A stretch of 19,993 nt of DNA, from contig QNAU01000002.1 in the NCBI GenBank assembly GCA_003641545.1, positions 1 through 19,993 of the forward strand, in the 5' to 3' direction. The position numbers and the translations under genes are program-made. This stretch comes from Thermotoga sp. GTDB taxonomy: Bacteria > Thermotogota > Thermotogae > B21-G9. Below are positions 1 through 7,942 of this stretch, one piece after another; within the stretch, counting starts at the first letter, position 1, and each line of letters starts with the position of its first letter. The notes under the pieces are model-generated. The model saw only the letters and a program-made list of their open reading frames with translations. It did not search any database and was not told where the DNA came from.

Positions 1-696
1 AACATACTTCCGAGGAAGAACGTGCTTGAGAAACCAAAAATAGCCAACGTCGATCAGGTCATTCTCGTGACAACTTTGAAGGATCCGGATATACCACCGA
101 GAATGATCGACAGATTCTTGGTGTTGGTTGAAAAATCCGGACTTGATGTGGTCATAATTTTCAACAAGATCGATCTTCTCAACGCTGAAGACATGAAAAG
201 ACTCGATGAGCTGGTGGAAATATACTCCAGATACTACGAGGTTCTTCTAACGAGTGCCAAGAGGGGAGACGGGTTGAAGGAACTTATCGATATTCTGAAG
301 GGGAAGGTATCCACCATGGCTGGGATTTCCGGTGTGGGAAAGAGTAGCCTTTTGAACGCCATATCGCCGGGAATGAGGTTGAAGACGGGAGAGCTATCGA
401 AAAAGTTGAGGAGGGGAAGACACACCACAACCTTCACCGAACTCCTCAGATTCAGCTTTGGAGGTTACGTTGCGGATACACCTGGATTCGCCAACCTCGA
501 TATATCATCGATAGATCCGAGGGAACTGAAGGAATACTTCCCGGAGTTCAAGGAAGTTGGAGCGTGCGAATTCTCAGATTGTGTTCACATAGATGAACCC
601 GGCTGTGCAGTCAAAGAAGCGGTTGGAAAGATCATTCCAGAGAGTAGATACAGCAGTTATAGAGAGTTCTTTCTGGAGATAGTTGGCAGCAAGTGA
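1..696 (+). CDS. rsgA: Ribosome small-subunit assembly GTPase RsgA (5'-truncated by window edge)
   Basis: Circularly permuted GTPase that checks late 30S assembly near the decoding site in the cytoplasm. The frame is open from base 1, so the gene begins upstream; the GTG at 22 is an internal codon, not a start. The 231 visible residues show the permuted motif order typical of RsgA/YjeQ: NKID (G4, about residue 55), TSAK (G5, about 84), then GISGVGKS (P-loop, about 108), RGRHTTT (switch I) and DTPG (G3, about 159). The C-terminal zinc knuckle C-x4-C-x-H-x5-C (about residues 189-202) is intact. Only the N-terminal OB-fold is missing from view. The next gene, rpsT, also concerns the 30S subunit but has its own promoter. 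Family assignment is firm. Confidence 0.95.
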   Translation, partial: NILPRKNVLEKPKIANVDQVILVTTLKDPDIPPRMIDRFLVLVEKSGLDVVIIFNKIDLLNAEDMKRLDELVEIYSRYYEVLLTSAKRGDGLKELIDILKGKVSTMAGISGVGKSSLLNAISPGMRLKTGELSKKLRRGRHTTTFTELLRFSFGGYVADTPGFANLDISSIDPRELKEYFPEFKEVGACEFSDCVHIDEPGCAVKEAVGKIIPESRYSSYREFFLEIVGSK

Positions 697-772
697 ACTT
701 AAAGTGCCATTTGTTCGATGGAATTTTGGTAATCACCTGAAGGATGGTATCATTGAATTGAAAGAGGAAAGA

Positions 773-797
773 AATTTCGAACGTTGAACGCGAAATT
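773..797. repeat. 7-bp inverted repeat overlapping the rpsT promoter
   Basis: AATTTCG (773-779) and CGAAATT (791-797) are perfect inverted copies separated by 11 nt. The loop contains the -35 hexamer of the predicted rpsT promoter. No T run follows, so it is not an intrinsic terminator. Position suggests an operator for a dimeric regulator, but a chance AT-rich palindrome is possible. Confidence 0.4.
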
Positions 798-812
798 ATA
801 AACTGGTAAAAT
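784..812 (+). promoter_or_regulatory. Sigma-A-type promoter for the rpsT-led operon
   Basis: The -35 element TTGAAC (784-789) and -10 element TAAAAT (807-812) are separated by exactly 17 bp, each one mismatch from consensus. Transcription would start near 819, leaving a short leader of about 30 nt before the rpsT start. It is the only clear promoter before the following 11 genes, which have gaps of at most 17 nt. Confidence 0.75.
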
Positions 813-832
813 ACTGCGGGAAATTTTCACAA

Positions 833-840
833 AAGGAGGT
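833..840 (+). promoter_or_regulatory. Extended ribosome binding site of rpsT
   Basis: AAGGAGGT lies 7 nt before the GTG at 848 and the match to the 16S 3' end continues with TGATC. This near-full-length complementarity fixes the GTG as the rpsT start and predicts very strong initiation, as expected for a ribosomal protein. Confidence 0.85.
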
Positions 841-847
841 TGATCAG

Positions 848-1126
848 GTGCCGAACATAAAGTCAGCCAAGAAGAGGGTCAAGACGAGCGAGAGGAGAAG
901 GGAAAGGAACAAGTACTACAAGGGCAGGTTCAAGAATTTGATCAAGAAGATGAGGAAGTTCATAGAGATGAAGGATGTGGAGAAGGTGAAGGAACTTCTT
1001 CCGGAAACCATATCCGCGATAGACAAGGCGGCACAGAAAGGGGCGATACATCCGAATCAAGCTGCTCGAAGGAAATCGAGAATAATGAAGAGGGTGAACG
1101 AATTACTGAAAAGTATGGGGAGCTGA
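848..1126 (+). CDS. rpsT: 30S ribosomal protein S20
   Basis: Primary 16S rRNA binding protein of the small subunit. The 92-aa product has the typical S20 opening MPNIKSAKKRVKTSERRR, is strongly basic, and has the helical body and the C-terminal IHPNQAARRKSRIMKR segment of the family; length is normal. GTG start is set by the strong Shine-Dalgarno at 833-840. It is the first gene after the promoter at 784-812 and is followed by the hypothetical gene with a 1-nt gap. In enterobacteria S20 synthesis is autoregulated at translation; nothing in the short leader here shows that mechanism. Confidence 0.97.
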   Translation: MPNIKSAKKRVKTSERRRERNKYYKGRFKNLIKKMRKFIEMKDVEKVKELLPETISAIDKAAQKGAIHPNQAARRKSRIMKRVNELLKSMGS

Positions 1127-1127
1127 T

Positions 1128-1730
1128 TTGGTGCGTTTCTTGGCAGGATCACCTCTTCTCTTGGAGGAATTTGGAAATGTGGATCTCCTCATATATACCC
1201 GTTCATCTTTTCCGCCTCCGAAGGATTGCATGGTGGTTAGGGAAAACGATGGAAGAATAGAGCTTTACAAGAATGGGGATCTGGTTGGATCGAGGGAATC
1301 GAAGAACAACCCGGTTGAATCCTTCATCTTCGAGCCGATAAAGGGTCTGAAAATTTTTCTATCCAGTCAACTGGATCTCGAGAATCTCGAGATCTTTCGA
1401 TTAGCTTTCTACATGAACACGTCGATTGTAACCATATTCTTGAACGAAGAGATGGATGAAGATGATATTCTGTCCATCCTATGGCCCATCGTTCAGGATA
1501 ATTATTTCCTCATGTTCGTGGCGACACCATCGAGAGGTAATGTCCTGTATTCCCTCTTGGCTCCCACGGGATTCACGAACGACAGAACCGGTATTCTTGG
1601 ACTCTTGGAACCATTTTTGTACTGCGAACTCAAGATATCGGTCCTTCACAGGTTGAAAAGAAGTGATCCGCTGTTTCGAAAGATGAAGAGCAAGGCGTAC
1701 ATAAAATTTCTCCTGAAGCATTTTGGATAA
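1128..1730 (+). CDS. Hypothetical protein between rpsT and gcvH
   Basis: I do not recognise this 200-aa protein. It looks globular, mixed alpha/beta, without a signal peptide or clear membrane segment; a hydrophobic stretch near residues 119-135 (ILWPIVQDNYFLMFVATP) reads as a buried strand or helix. The C-terminus is basic. There are no obvious catalytic motifs. The start is TTG 1128 or GTG 1131, both served by GGGGAG at about 1117-1122 inside the rpsT end, so it is translationally coupled to rpsT. Its coding strand is less purine-rich than its neighbours, but it has a ribosome binding site, tight spacing and no internal stops, so it is probably real. It occupies the place before gcvH where Thermotoga-type clusters carry gcvT, but it lacks GcvT features. 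Confidence 0.7.
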   Translation: MVRFLAGSPLLLEEFGNVDLLIYTRSSFPPPKDCMVVRENDGRIELYKNGDLVGSRESKNNPVESFIFEPIKGLKIFLSSQLDLENLEIFRLAFYMNTSIVTIFLNEEMDEDDILSILWPIVQDNYFLMFVATPSRGNVLYSLLAPTGFTNDRTGILGLLEPFLYCELKISVLHRLKRSDPLFRKMKSKAYIKFLLKHFG

Positions 1731-1747
1731 AAAGAGGGGGGGATAAT

Positions 1748-2119
1748 GTGAAGAGATACACGAGAACCCATGAATGGATTGAAGTTGATGGAAAAGTCGG
1801 AAGAGTTGGAATAACAAATTATGCACAGGATCAGCTCGGAGATATAGTTTTCGTCGAACTTCCAGAGATAGGAAAGGAGCTGAGAAAGGGTGAGGTTCTC
1901 TGCACCGTTGAGTCTGTAAAATCCGCGTCGGATGTTTACGCTCCGGTGAGTGGCAAGGTTGTCGAGGTCAACGTGGATTTGGATTCTCAACCGGAGAAGA
2001 TCAACAAAGATGCGGAGGGTGAAGGATGGATAGCAAAGATGGAATTATCGAATCCATCCGAACTGGATGAGCTGATGACGGAGGAAGAATACGAAAAATT
2101 CTGTTCCCAGGGGGAATGA
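1748..2119 (+). CDS. gcvH: Glycine cleavage system H protein
   Basis: Lipoyl carrier of the glycine cleavage system, shuttling the aminomethyl group from the P protein to the T protein. The 123-aa protein begins with the HEWI segment (residues 8-11) and has the lipoyl attachment motif ESVKSASDVYAP with Lys58 as the acceptor; length is normal. GTG start at 1748 follows a G-rich Shine-Dalgarno (about 1734-1743); the ATG at 1746 is out of frame. The gap from the preceding gene is only 17 nt, leaving no room for a glycine riboswitch. Its stop overlaps the first possible gcvPA start. Identification is firm. Confidence 0.97.
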   Translation: MKRYTRTHEWIEVDGKVGRVGITNYAQDQLGDIVFVELPEIGKELRKGEVLCTVESVKSASDVYAPVSGKVVEVNVDLDSQPEKINKDAEGEGWIAKMELSNPSELDELMTEEEYEKFCSQGE

Positions 2120-2121
2120 AT

Positions 2122-3483
2122 ATGGGCGATGAACAATCCTACAGATCATACATCCCTCACACCGATGAAGAGATCAAAACCATGCTGGATGAGATCGGTG
2201 TTTCCTCGATCGACGAATTGTTCGAATTGGCAACCGGTAAGAAAGGCACGGCGATTCTAAAACTCGACAGGGGAATGAACGAATGGGAGATTCTGAAAAA
2301 ATTTGAGAAGTTGGCAGATGAGAATATGGATTTTCACTTCGGAGCCATCTTCATGGGAGGAGGGATTTACAATCACTTCATTCCTTCTGCACTTCTTGAG
2401 ATTGCAAACAGGGGGGAATTTTTAACCGCATACACTCCATACCAACCGGAGATATCTCAGGGAACTTTACAAGCGTTGTTCGAGTATCAAACCATGATAT
2501 GTGAGTTGACGGGAATGGAAGTTTCGAATTCCTCCATGTACGATGGAGCATCCGCACTTGCGGAAGCGGTTCTCATGGGATACAGATTGAATCAAAAAAA
2601 GAAGGTCATCATCTCAAAAACTGTTCATCCGGAATACAGGGATGTTGTCAAAACGTATTCCCAAGGTTTGGGAATTCGGATACGGGAGATCAACTACGAT
2701 GAAGGATCCGGGATGGTTAACTTCAACGAGTTGTTTGAATCCATGGATGATGAAACTTCATCCGTTGTTCTTCAATATCCCAATTTCTTCGGTGTGTTGG
2801 AAGACATCGAGAGGATCGGAAAAAAGGTGAAGGAGAAAGGGAATGTCATCTTGATCGTCGTTTCCAACCCAATCGCGCTTTCCATTCTCGAGCCTCCCGG
2901 AAGCTTCGGTGCGGATATAGTGGTTGGAGAGGGACAACCTTTGGGAAACACACCGAACTTTGGTGGGCCAGGTTTCGGTTTCTTCGCCACCAGAGAGAAG
3001 TTTCTGAGAAAGATGCCGGGAAGGTTGATCGGTGAAACGGTGGATACATCCGGGAACACCGGGTATGTGATGACATTTCAAACACGCGAACAACATATAA
3101 GAAGAGAAAAGGCAACATCGAACATATGTTCAAACCACGCACATAACGCGGTCATGGCTGCGATATACCTATCTTTGCTTGGAAGCGATGGATTGAGGAA
3201 AGTAGCCGAAAATTCCGTCATCAACGCACACTACCTCCTCGAGAGAATAGAGAATGCTGGATACAACCGGAAATTCGATTCACCGTTTTTCAACGAATTC
3301 GCGGTGGAATGTCATAACCTGGATAAATTGAATCGAGAATTGTTGAAAAATAGGATCTTGGGTCCTCTCGATTTGGGGAAGTTCTATCCCGAATTGAGGG
3401 GAGTTGGTCTCTTCTGCGCGACCGAGTTGACCCGTTCTGATGATATCGAGGCACTCATAGAAGTGATGAAGGGGATGAAATAA
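2122..3483 (+). CDS. gcvPA: Glycine dehydrogenase (decarboxylating) subunit 1, P-protein alpha half
   Basis: N-terminal half of the split P protein, which with GcvPB forms the PLP-dependent glycine decarboxylase. About 453 aa, normal for GcvPA. Signature segments are [10 protein letters not shown] at the N-terminus, a glycine-rich [20 protein letters not shown] region about residue 288 onward, and the following [20 protein letters not shown] block typical of P proteins. It lacks the PLP lysine, which is on GcvPB. Start: ATG 2116 overlaps the gcvH stop (ATGA) but sits one base from the G-run 2110-2114; ATG 2122 has proper 7-nt spacing, so I prefer it. Two nucleotides separate it from gcvPB. 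Confidence 0.96.
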   Translation: MGDEQSYRSYIPHTDEEIKTMLDEIGVSSIDELFELATGKKGTAILKLDRGMNEWEILKKFEKLADENMDFHFGAIFMGGGIYNHFIPSALLEIANRGEFLTAYTPYQPEISQGTLQALFEYQTMICELTGMEVSNSSMYDGASALAEAVLMGYRLNQKKKVIISKTVHPEYRDVVKTYSQGLGIRIREINYDEGSGMVNFNELFESMDDETSSVVLQYPNFFGVLEDIERIGKKVKEKGNVILIVVSNPIALSILEPPGSFGADIVVGEGQPLGNTPNFGGPGFGFFATREKFLRKMPGRLIGETVDTSGNTGYVMTFQTREQHIRREKATSNICSNHAHNAVMAAIYLSLLGSDGLRKVAENSVINAHYLLERIENAGYNRKFDSPFFNEFAVECHNLDKLNRELLKNRILGPLDLGKFYPELRGVGLFCATELTRSDDIEALIEVMKGMK

Positions 3484-3485
3484 AA

Positions 3486-4946
3486 ATGGGAAGAGTACGG
3501 ACAGTCTTTGAAAAGAGTGTGGATGGAAGACGGGGAAGTTCCGTTCCTTCCTCTGGTTTCCCGAAGAGAGATCTGGATGAGATGATACCGAAAAAGTTCA
3601 TCAGATCTACCCCTCTGAATCTTCCAAAGTTGAGTGAACCTGAGGTTGTGAGACACTACACCAACCTTTCCAGGATGAACTACTCGATCGATGTGGGGTT
3701 CTACCCGCTCGGCTCGTGCACGATGAAATACAATCCGAAGATGAACGAGATCATTTCAAGGTTTGAAGGTTTCACCTTCATACATCCTTATCAACCGGAG
3801 GAATCCGTTCAAGGTGCACTGAGAATCATGTATGAACTTCAGGAAAAGTTGAAGAAAATAACAGGAATGGATCACTTCACGCTTCAACCCTCGGCTGGGG
3901 CGCACGGAGAATTCACCGGCATGCTGATCATAAAGAAGTATCATGAAGACAGGGGAGATTTCAAGAGGAAAAAAGTTCTCATTCCAGATTCAGCCCATGG
4001 AACTAATCCCGCGAGTTCCGCCATGTGTGGTTTCGAAGTGGTGGAACTGAAATCTGGAAAGGATGGAAGGGTGGATCTCGCGGAGTTGAAAAGTAAACTC
4101 AACGATGAAGTTGCTGCACTGATGCTCACGAATCCAAATACACTCGGATTGTATGAGAAGGAGATAGAGAAAATAGCGGACCTGGTGCACGATGCTGGGG
4201 CTCTCCTGTACTATGATGGTGCCAATCTGAACGCCATCCTTGGAAGAATAAAACCAGGGGATATGGGATTCGATGTGGTTCACCTGAACCTTCACAAAAC
4301 ATTTTCAACTCCCCACGGGATGGGAGGGCCGGGAGCCGGTCCCGTTGGGGTGAAGGAGAAGTTGAGGGATTTTCTCCCAGTTCCGATTGTTGATTTCAAG
4401 AATGGACGGTTCTATCTGAACTACGATCTTCCAAAGTCGATCGGAAGGGTCAGATCCTTCCATGGGAATTTCATCGTCATGGTGAAGGCACTCGCATACG
4501 TAGATTTCATGGGAGAAGAAGGTTTAAAGAAGGTGGCGGAGCTATCCGTTCTCAACGCGAATTATATGAGGAAGAAAATATCGGAATTTCTGAAGATCCC
4601 ATACAACGATTTCTGTATGCACGAGTTCGTTGCGAGTGGAGAAGAATTGAAAAAATACGGTGTGAAAACGATCGATCTTGCCAAAAGACTGATGGATTAC
4701 GGATTTCATCCGCCAACAATTTACTTCCCACTCATAGTTCATGAGGCTATAATGATAGAACCGACCGAGACGGAAACGAAGGAAACACTGGATAATTTCA
4801 TCGAAGCTTTGAAGAAGATCGTGGAGGAAGCGAAGAGTGATCCCAATCTTCTGAAAAATGCACCAACGAAAACCCCGGTGGGAAGGCTGGATGAAGTGAG
4901 AGCTGTGAGGAAACCAAAATTGAGATGGAGAGGGGATGATAAGTGA
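3486..4946 (+). CDS. gcvPB: Glycine dehydrogenase (decarboxylating) subunit 2, P-protein beta half
   Basis: C-terminal, PLP-binding half of the split P protein; decarboxylates glycine and transfers the aminomethyl group to lipoylated GcvH. The 486-aa protein has the PLP attachment motif [19 protein letters not shown] with Lys271 as Schiff-base lysine, the [10 protein letters not shown] block (about 77-86) and the [15 protein letters not shown] block (about 169-183), all typical of P proteins. Shine-Dalgarno AGGGGATGA lies in the end of gcvPA. The gene ends GTGA, overlapping the hisS start by 4 nt. No gcvT or lpd is nearby, so a complete system needs those genes elsewhere. Confidence 0.97.
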   Translation: MGRVRTVFEKSVDGRRGSSVPSSGFPKRDLDEMIPKKFIRSTPLNLPKLSEPEVVRHYTNLSRMNYSIDVGFYPLGSCTMKYNPKMNEIISRFEGFTFIHPYQPEESVQGALRIMYELQEKLKKITGMDHFTLQPSAGAHGEFTGMLIIKKYHEDRGDFKRKKVLIPDSAHGTNPASSAMCGFEVVELKSGKDGRVDLAELKSKLNDEVAALMLTNPNTLGLYEKEIEKIADLVHDAGALLYYDGANLNAILGRIKPGDMGFDVVHLNLHKTFSTPHGMGGPGAGPVGVKEKLRDFLPVPIVDFKNGRFYLNYDLPKSIGRVRSFHGNFIVMVKALAYVDFMGEEGLKKVAELSVLNANYMRKKISEFLKIPYNDFCMHEFVASGEELKKYGVKTIDLAKRLMDYGFHPPTIYFPLIVHEAIMIEPTETETKETLDNFIEALKKIVEEAKSDPNLLKNAPTKTPVGRLDEVRAVRKPKLRWRGDDK

Positions 4947-6217
4947 GTCATATACTCGTCAAGAGGATAAAGGGGACCAATGATATATTCAACGACGAGT
5001 TGAAATACTGGTATCACATAGAGAGGATTTTCAGGGAGATTGCTCGCAGATACAACTATTCCGAGATGAGGACACCCATATTTGAGGCGACAGAACTATT
5101 CATACGGGGTGTTGGAAAGGAAACGGATGTTGTCCAGAAGCAGATGTACACCTTCGAAGACAGAGGTGGGAGATCGATAACTCTGAGACCGGAGGGAACA
5201 GCTCCAGTTATAAGAGCTTTCCTGGAAAATGATCTATCCACCGGAGGGCTTCCAAAGAAGTTCTACTACATGGGTCCCATCTTCAGATACGAGAAACCCC
5301 AGGCGGGTCGCATGAGGCAGTTTCATCAGTATGGTGTGGAACTGATTGGCTCGAGCGATCCGGTGGCTGATTTTGAGACGATAAAATTCGCCATCGATTT
5401 TCTGAATGCCGTCGGATTGAGGGATTACGAGTTGAGAATAGGGAGCATAGGCTGTGGAAAATGTAGAAAGGAATACAAATCTGCTTTGAGAAAGTATTAC
5501 TCCGACAAATATGATCAACTGTGCGAGGATTGCAAGAGAAGGTTCAACACGAACATACTTCGTCTTCTGGACTGTAAAATAGATGCGGAGTTGGCGAAAT
5601 CCGCACCGGAAACTACGGATTATCTCTGCGATGAATGTGCGGAACACTTCAAAAAGCTTCGAATTTACCTCGATTCTCTCGGTATAGACTACGTCGTCGA
5701 TGGACATCTCGTCAGAGGTCTTGATTATTACACGAGGACCGTCTTTGAAATAAAGCATTCGTCCCTCGGAGCTCAGGATACCCTCATAGGTGGTGGAAGA
5801 TACGACGGTCTCGTGGAAGAACTTGGAGGAAGGCCAACCCCATCCGTCGGATTTGCGGGGGGATTCGAAAGGTTGATACTCGTTTTGAAACAGGAGAACA
5901 TAAAGATAAAGGATCTTCCGAGATGTCAGGTATACATAGCCACCGTCGGTGAGAAGGCGAGAATGTATGGATTGAAGCTGGCGGAAAATCTGAGGTTGAA
6001 GGATATATCCGTGGATATGGATCTCATGGGGAGAAATCTGAGAAATCAGCTGAAACATGCCAACAGGATAAATGCGAGGTACAGCATAATACTGGGGGAT
6101 GAGGAACTCGCGAGGGAGATCGCCATTTTCAGGGATATGGACAGTGGAGAACAAACTGAGGTCGATCTGGATTGGATGGAAAATTACATTGCTGAGAAGA
6201 TAAAAGAAGGTGATTGA
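4943..6217 (+). CDS. hisS: Histidyl-tRNA synthetase
   Basis: Class II aminoacyl-tRNA synthetase charging tRNA-His. The 424-aa protein has motif 2 ([19 protein letters not shown], about 111-129), the histidine-specific HisA loop [11 protein letters not shown] (257-266) and the GGGRYDGL segment (283-290) that precedes motif 3, then a C-terminal anticodon-binding domain from about 328. The insertion between the catalytic halves carries cysteine pairs C171/C174, C194/C197 and C229/C232 plus C211, which could bind zinc. GTG start at 4943 overlaps the gcvPB stop, with AGGGG at 4931-4935 as ribosome binding site at 7-nt spacing. Identification is firm. Confidence 0.97.
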   Translation: MSHILVKRIKGTNDIFNDELKYWYHIERIFREIARRYNYSEMRTPIFEATELFIRGVGKETDVVQKQMYTFEDRGGRSITLRPEGTAPVIRAFLENDLSTGGLPKKFYYMGPIFRYEKPQAGRMRQFHQYGVELIGSSDPVADFETIKFAIDFLNAVGLRDYELRIGSIGCGKCRKEYKSALRKYYSDKYDQLCEDCKRRFNTNILRLLDCKIDAELAKSAPETTDYLCDECAEHFKKLRIYLDSLGIDYVVDGHLVRGLDYYTRTVFEIKHSSLGAQDTLIGGGRYDGLVEELGGRPTPSVGFAGGFERLILVLKQENIKIKDLPRCQVYIATVGEKARMYGLKLAENLRLKDISVDMDLMGRNLRNQLKHANRINARYSIILGDEELAREIAIFRDMDSGEQTEVDLDWMENYIAEKIKEGD

Positions 6218-6218
6218 A

Positions 6219-7334
6219 TTGGTGGTGGATCTCAAGAAACTCATAATGACTGCCTACAGAATGGGCGCTTCCGATGTCCATCTCTCGGTCGGTGTCCCAC
6301 CGATGTTCAGAATATTCGGAAAACTTCAACCATACAAGGAGTTTCCGGAATTCAACAACAAAGATCTTGAAGAAAGTTTGATGGCTCTGCTGAGTGAACT
6401 TGGAATAAAACCTAAGGGGTTGGAGCACGATTTTTCCTTCGGAATAGGCAACATCATAAGGGTGAGAGGGAATGTTTACTACGAGAGACGATCGATAGCG
6501 GCAGCCTTCAGGATAATAACCAAGAAGATAAGAACACTCGAGGAGCTGAACCTTCCCAGTATCCTCGGTGATTTCGTGAGAAGGGACAGAGGATTGATAC
6601 TCGTTGCTGGACCAACCGGAAGTGGGAAATCAACCACTCTCGCAGCGATGATAGATATAATAAATTCAGAGAGGCCAGCACACATAATCACGATAGAGGA
6701 TCCAATAGAGTACATATTTGAAAATAAACTCTCGCTGATTCATCAGAGGGAACTCGGAATAGATACGAAAAGCTTCTCGGATGGTTTGAAATACGCCTTG
6801 AGACAAGATCCAGATGTCATATTTGTCGGTGAGATGAGGGACATGGCAACGATGGAATTAGCTCTGACCGCCGCGGAAACTGGCCATCTCGTCCTCTCAA
6901 CCATACATACAAACTCGGCTGCAACTGCACCTGAAAGAATCATAGACATCTTCCCTGCACACCAACAGAAGCAGATAGCTCTCCAGATAGCCAGCACCCT
7001 CGTCGCCATAATATACCAGAGATTGCTCCCAAGGAAGGATAATCATGGGTTCGTTCCAATAGTCGAGATATTGATAGGGACACCCGGTGTGAAGAATCTC
7101 ATAAGAGAGAACAAACTCCATCAGCTCGAATCTCTCATGGAAACGGGAGGAAAGTTTGGAATGATAACCTTCGATGAGGCACTGGTAAGAGCTTACCAAT
7201 CTGGTTACATAACGCGGGAAGATCTCATGATGTATGCGAGGGATCCGGAAGGTATATCCAGGAGGCTCGGAGCATGGAAGGAGGAAGGAAACACAACGAT
7301 GAACTCGCCGTGGAAATTTCGAAGGAGATTGTAA
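6219..7334 (+). CDS. pilT: PilT-like twitching-motility / retraction ATPase
   Basis: Secretion-superfamily hexameric ATPase. In other bacteria PilT powers type IV pilus retraction at the inner-membrane base. About 371 aa, with all PilT motifs: N-terminal GASDVHL, Walker A GPTGSGKS (about 131-138), Asp box TIEDPIEY (158-165), Walker B DPDVIFVGEMRD (197-208), His box TGHLVLSTIHT (221-231), and a C-terminal NLIRE segment matching the PilT AIRNLIRE signature. Start: GTG 6210 overlaps the Shine-Dalgarno AGAAGGTGAT itself; TTG 6219 or GTG 6222 has better spacing. There is no pilB, pilin or other pilus gene in the window, and the gene sits among tRNA genes. Its 3' end overlaps nth by 61 nt. Confidence 0.93.
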   Translation: MVVDLKKLIMTAYRMGASDVHLSVGVPPMFRIFGKLQPYKEFPEFNNKDLEESLMALLSELGIKPKGLEHDFSFGIGNIIRVRGNVYYERRSIAAAFRIITKKIRTLEELNLPSILGDFVRRDRGLILVAGPTGSGKSTTLAAMIDIINSERPAHIITIEDPIEYIFENKLSLIHQRELGIDTKSFSDGLKYALRQDPDVIFVGEMRDMATMELALTAAETGHLVLSTIHTNSAATAPERIIDIFPAHQQKQIALQIASTLVAIIYQRLLPRKDNHGFVPIVEILIGTPGVKNLIRENKLHQLESLMETGGKFGMITFDEALVRAYQSGYITREDLMMYARDPEGISRRLGAWKEEGNTTMNSPWKFRRRL

Positions 7335-7942
7335 GGAGGTTCCCCAGAGAACATTCCGATCGAGATCCCTTCAGGGTTTTGATAAAAACCGTGTTGAGTC
7401 AGAGAACGAAGGATGAGAATACAGCCAGAGCGGCGGAAAGGTTGTTCAAGCTCTTCGATACACCCGAAAAATTGATGGATGCCGACATCAAAGTGGTGGA
7501 AGATCTCATAAAACCATCCGGAATGTTCAGACAGAAGGCAAGAAGAATAAAGGAGATAGCGAGAAAGATAGTTGAGGAATACGGTGGCGAGGTTCCGAAT
7601 GATCTCGATGAACTTTTACAACTTCCCGGAGTGGGTAGAAAAACGGCAAACATAGTCCTTCATGTATCTTTCAAAAAGCCAGCGATTGCCGTGGATACAC
7701 ATGTTCACAGGATATCCAACAGGATTGGACTCGTCAGAACGAGAACACCCGAGGAGACGGAGAGAGAGTTGATGAAGATTCTGCCGAAAGATCTGTGGGG
7801 ACCGATAAATGGTTCCATGGTCGAATTTGGAAGGAAAATCTGTAAGCCTCAAAATCCCCTCTGTGATCTGTGCCCAAAATCCATAGCTGAGCACTGTGTA
7901 TACCGATCCCGCATGAAGAAAGGGGATAGAATTGAAGGTTGA
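7274..7942 (+). CDS. nth: Endonuclease III (DNA glycosylase/AP lyase)
   Basis: Base-excision repair enzyme removing oxidised pyrimidines and cutting at abasic sites. The 222-aa protein has the helix-hairpin-helix LPGVGRKTAN with catalytic Lys123, and VDTHVHR with catalytic Asp141. The iron-sulfur cluster cysteines C190, C197, C200 and C208 are present, but in a C-x6-C-x2-C-x7-C pattern rather than the usual C-x6-C-x2-C-x5-C. ATG 7274 is supported by AGGAGG at 7260-7265 (8-nt spacing), which lies inside pilT, giving a 61-nt overlap; a later GTG (7310) lacks a comparable site. The 3' end overlaps queA by 11 nt. Confidence 0.95.
   Translation: MEGGRKHNDELAVEISKEIVRRFPREHSDRDPFRVLIKTVLSQRTKDENTARAAERLFKLFDTPEKLMDADIKVVEDLIKPSGMFRQKARRIKEIARKIVEEYGGEVPNDLDELLQLPGVGRKTANIVLHVSFKKPAIAVDTHVHRISNRIGLVRTRTPEETERELMKILPKDLWGPINGSMVEFGRKICKPQNPLCDLCPKSIAEHCVYRSRMKKGDRIEG

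Larger units (their letters stand above)
697..847. other. Intergenic region rsgA-rpsT
   Basis: The only clear non-coding gap inside the + strand array. The left part (697-770) shows no convincing terminator; a 4-bp stem CCAT/ATGG (707-710/718-721) followed by a short T run is too weak to call. The right part holds a 7-bp inverted repeat (773-797), a sigma-A promoter (784-812) and the rpsT ribosome binding site (833-840), listed separately. Confidence 0.7.

Noticed and set aside
22..24. GTG as the start of a short rsgA gene
   Set aside because: The frame is open to base 1 and residues before it match the RsgA sequence leading into the GTPase domain.
700..730. Possible terminator after rsgA
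   Set aside because: Stem of only 4 bp with a 7-nt loop and a short T run; too weak to call.
1731..1747. Glycine riboswitch before gcvH
   Set aside because: Only 17 nt separate the genes; no space for an aptamer.
5234..6244. 336-codon open frame on the - strand
   Set aside because: Antisense to hisS, no ribosome binding site or recognisable domain.
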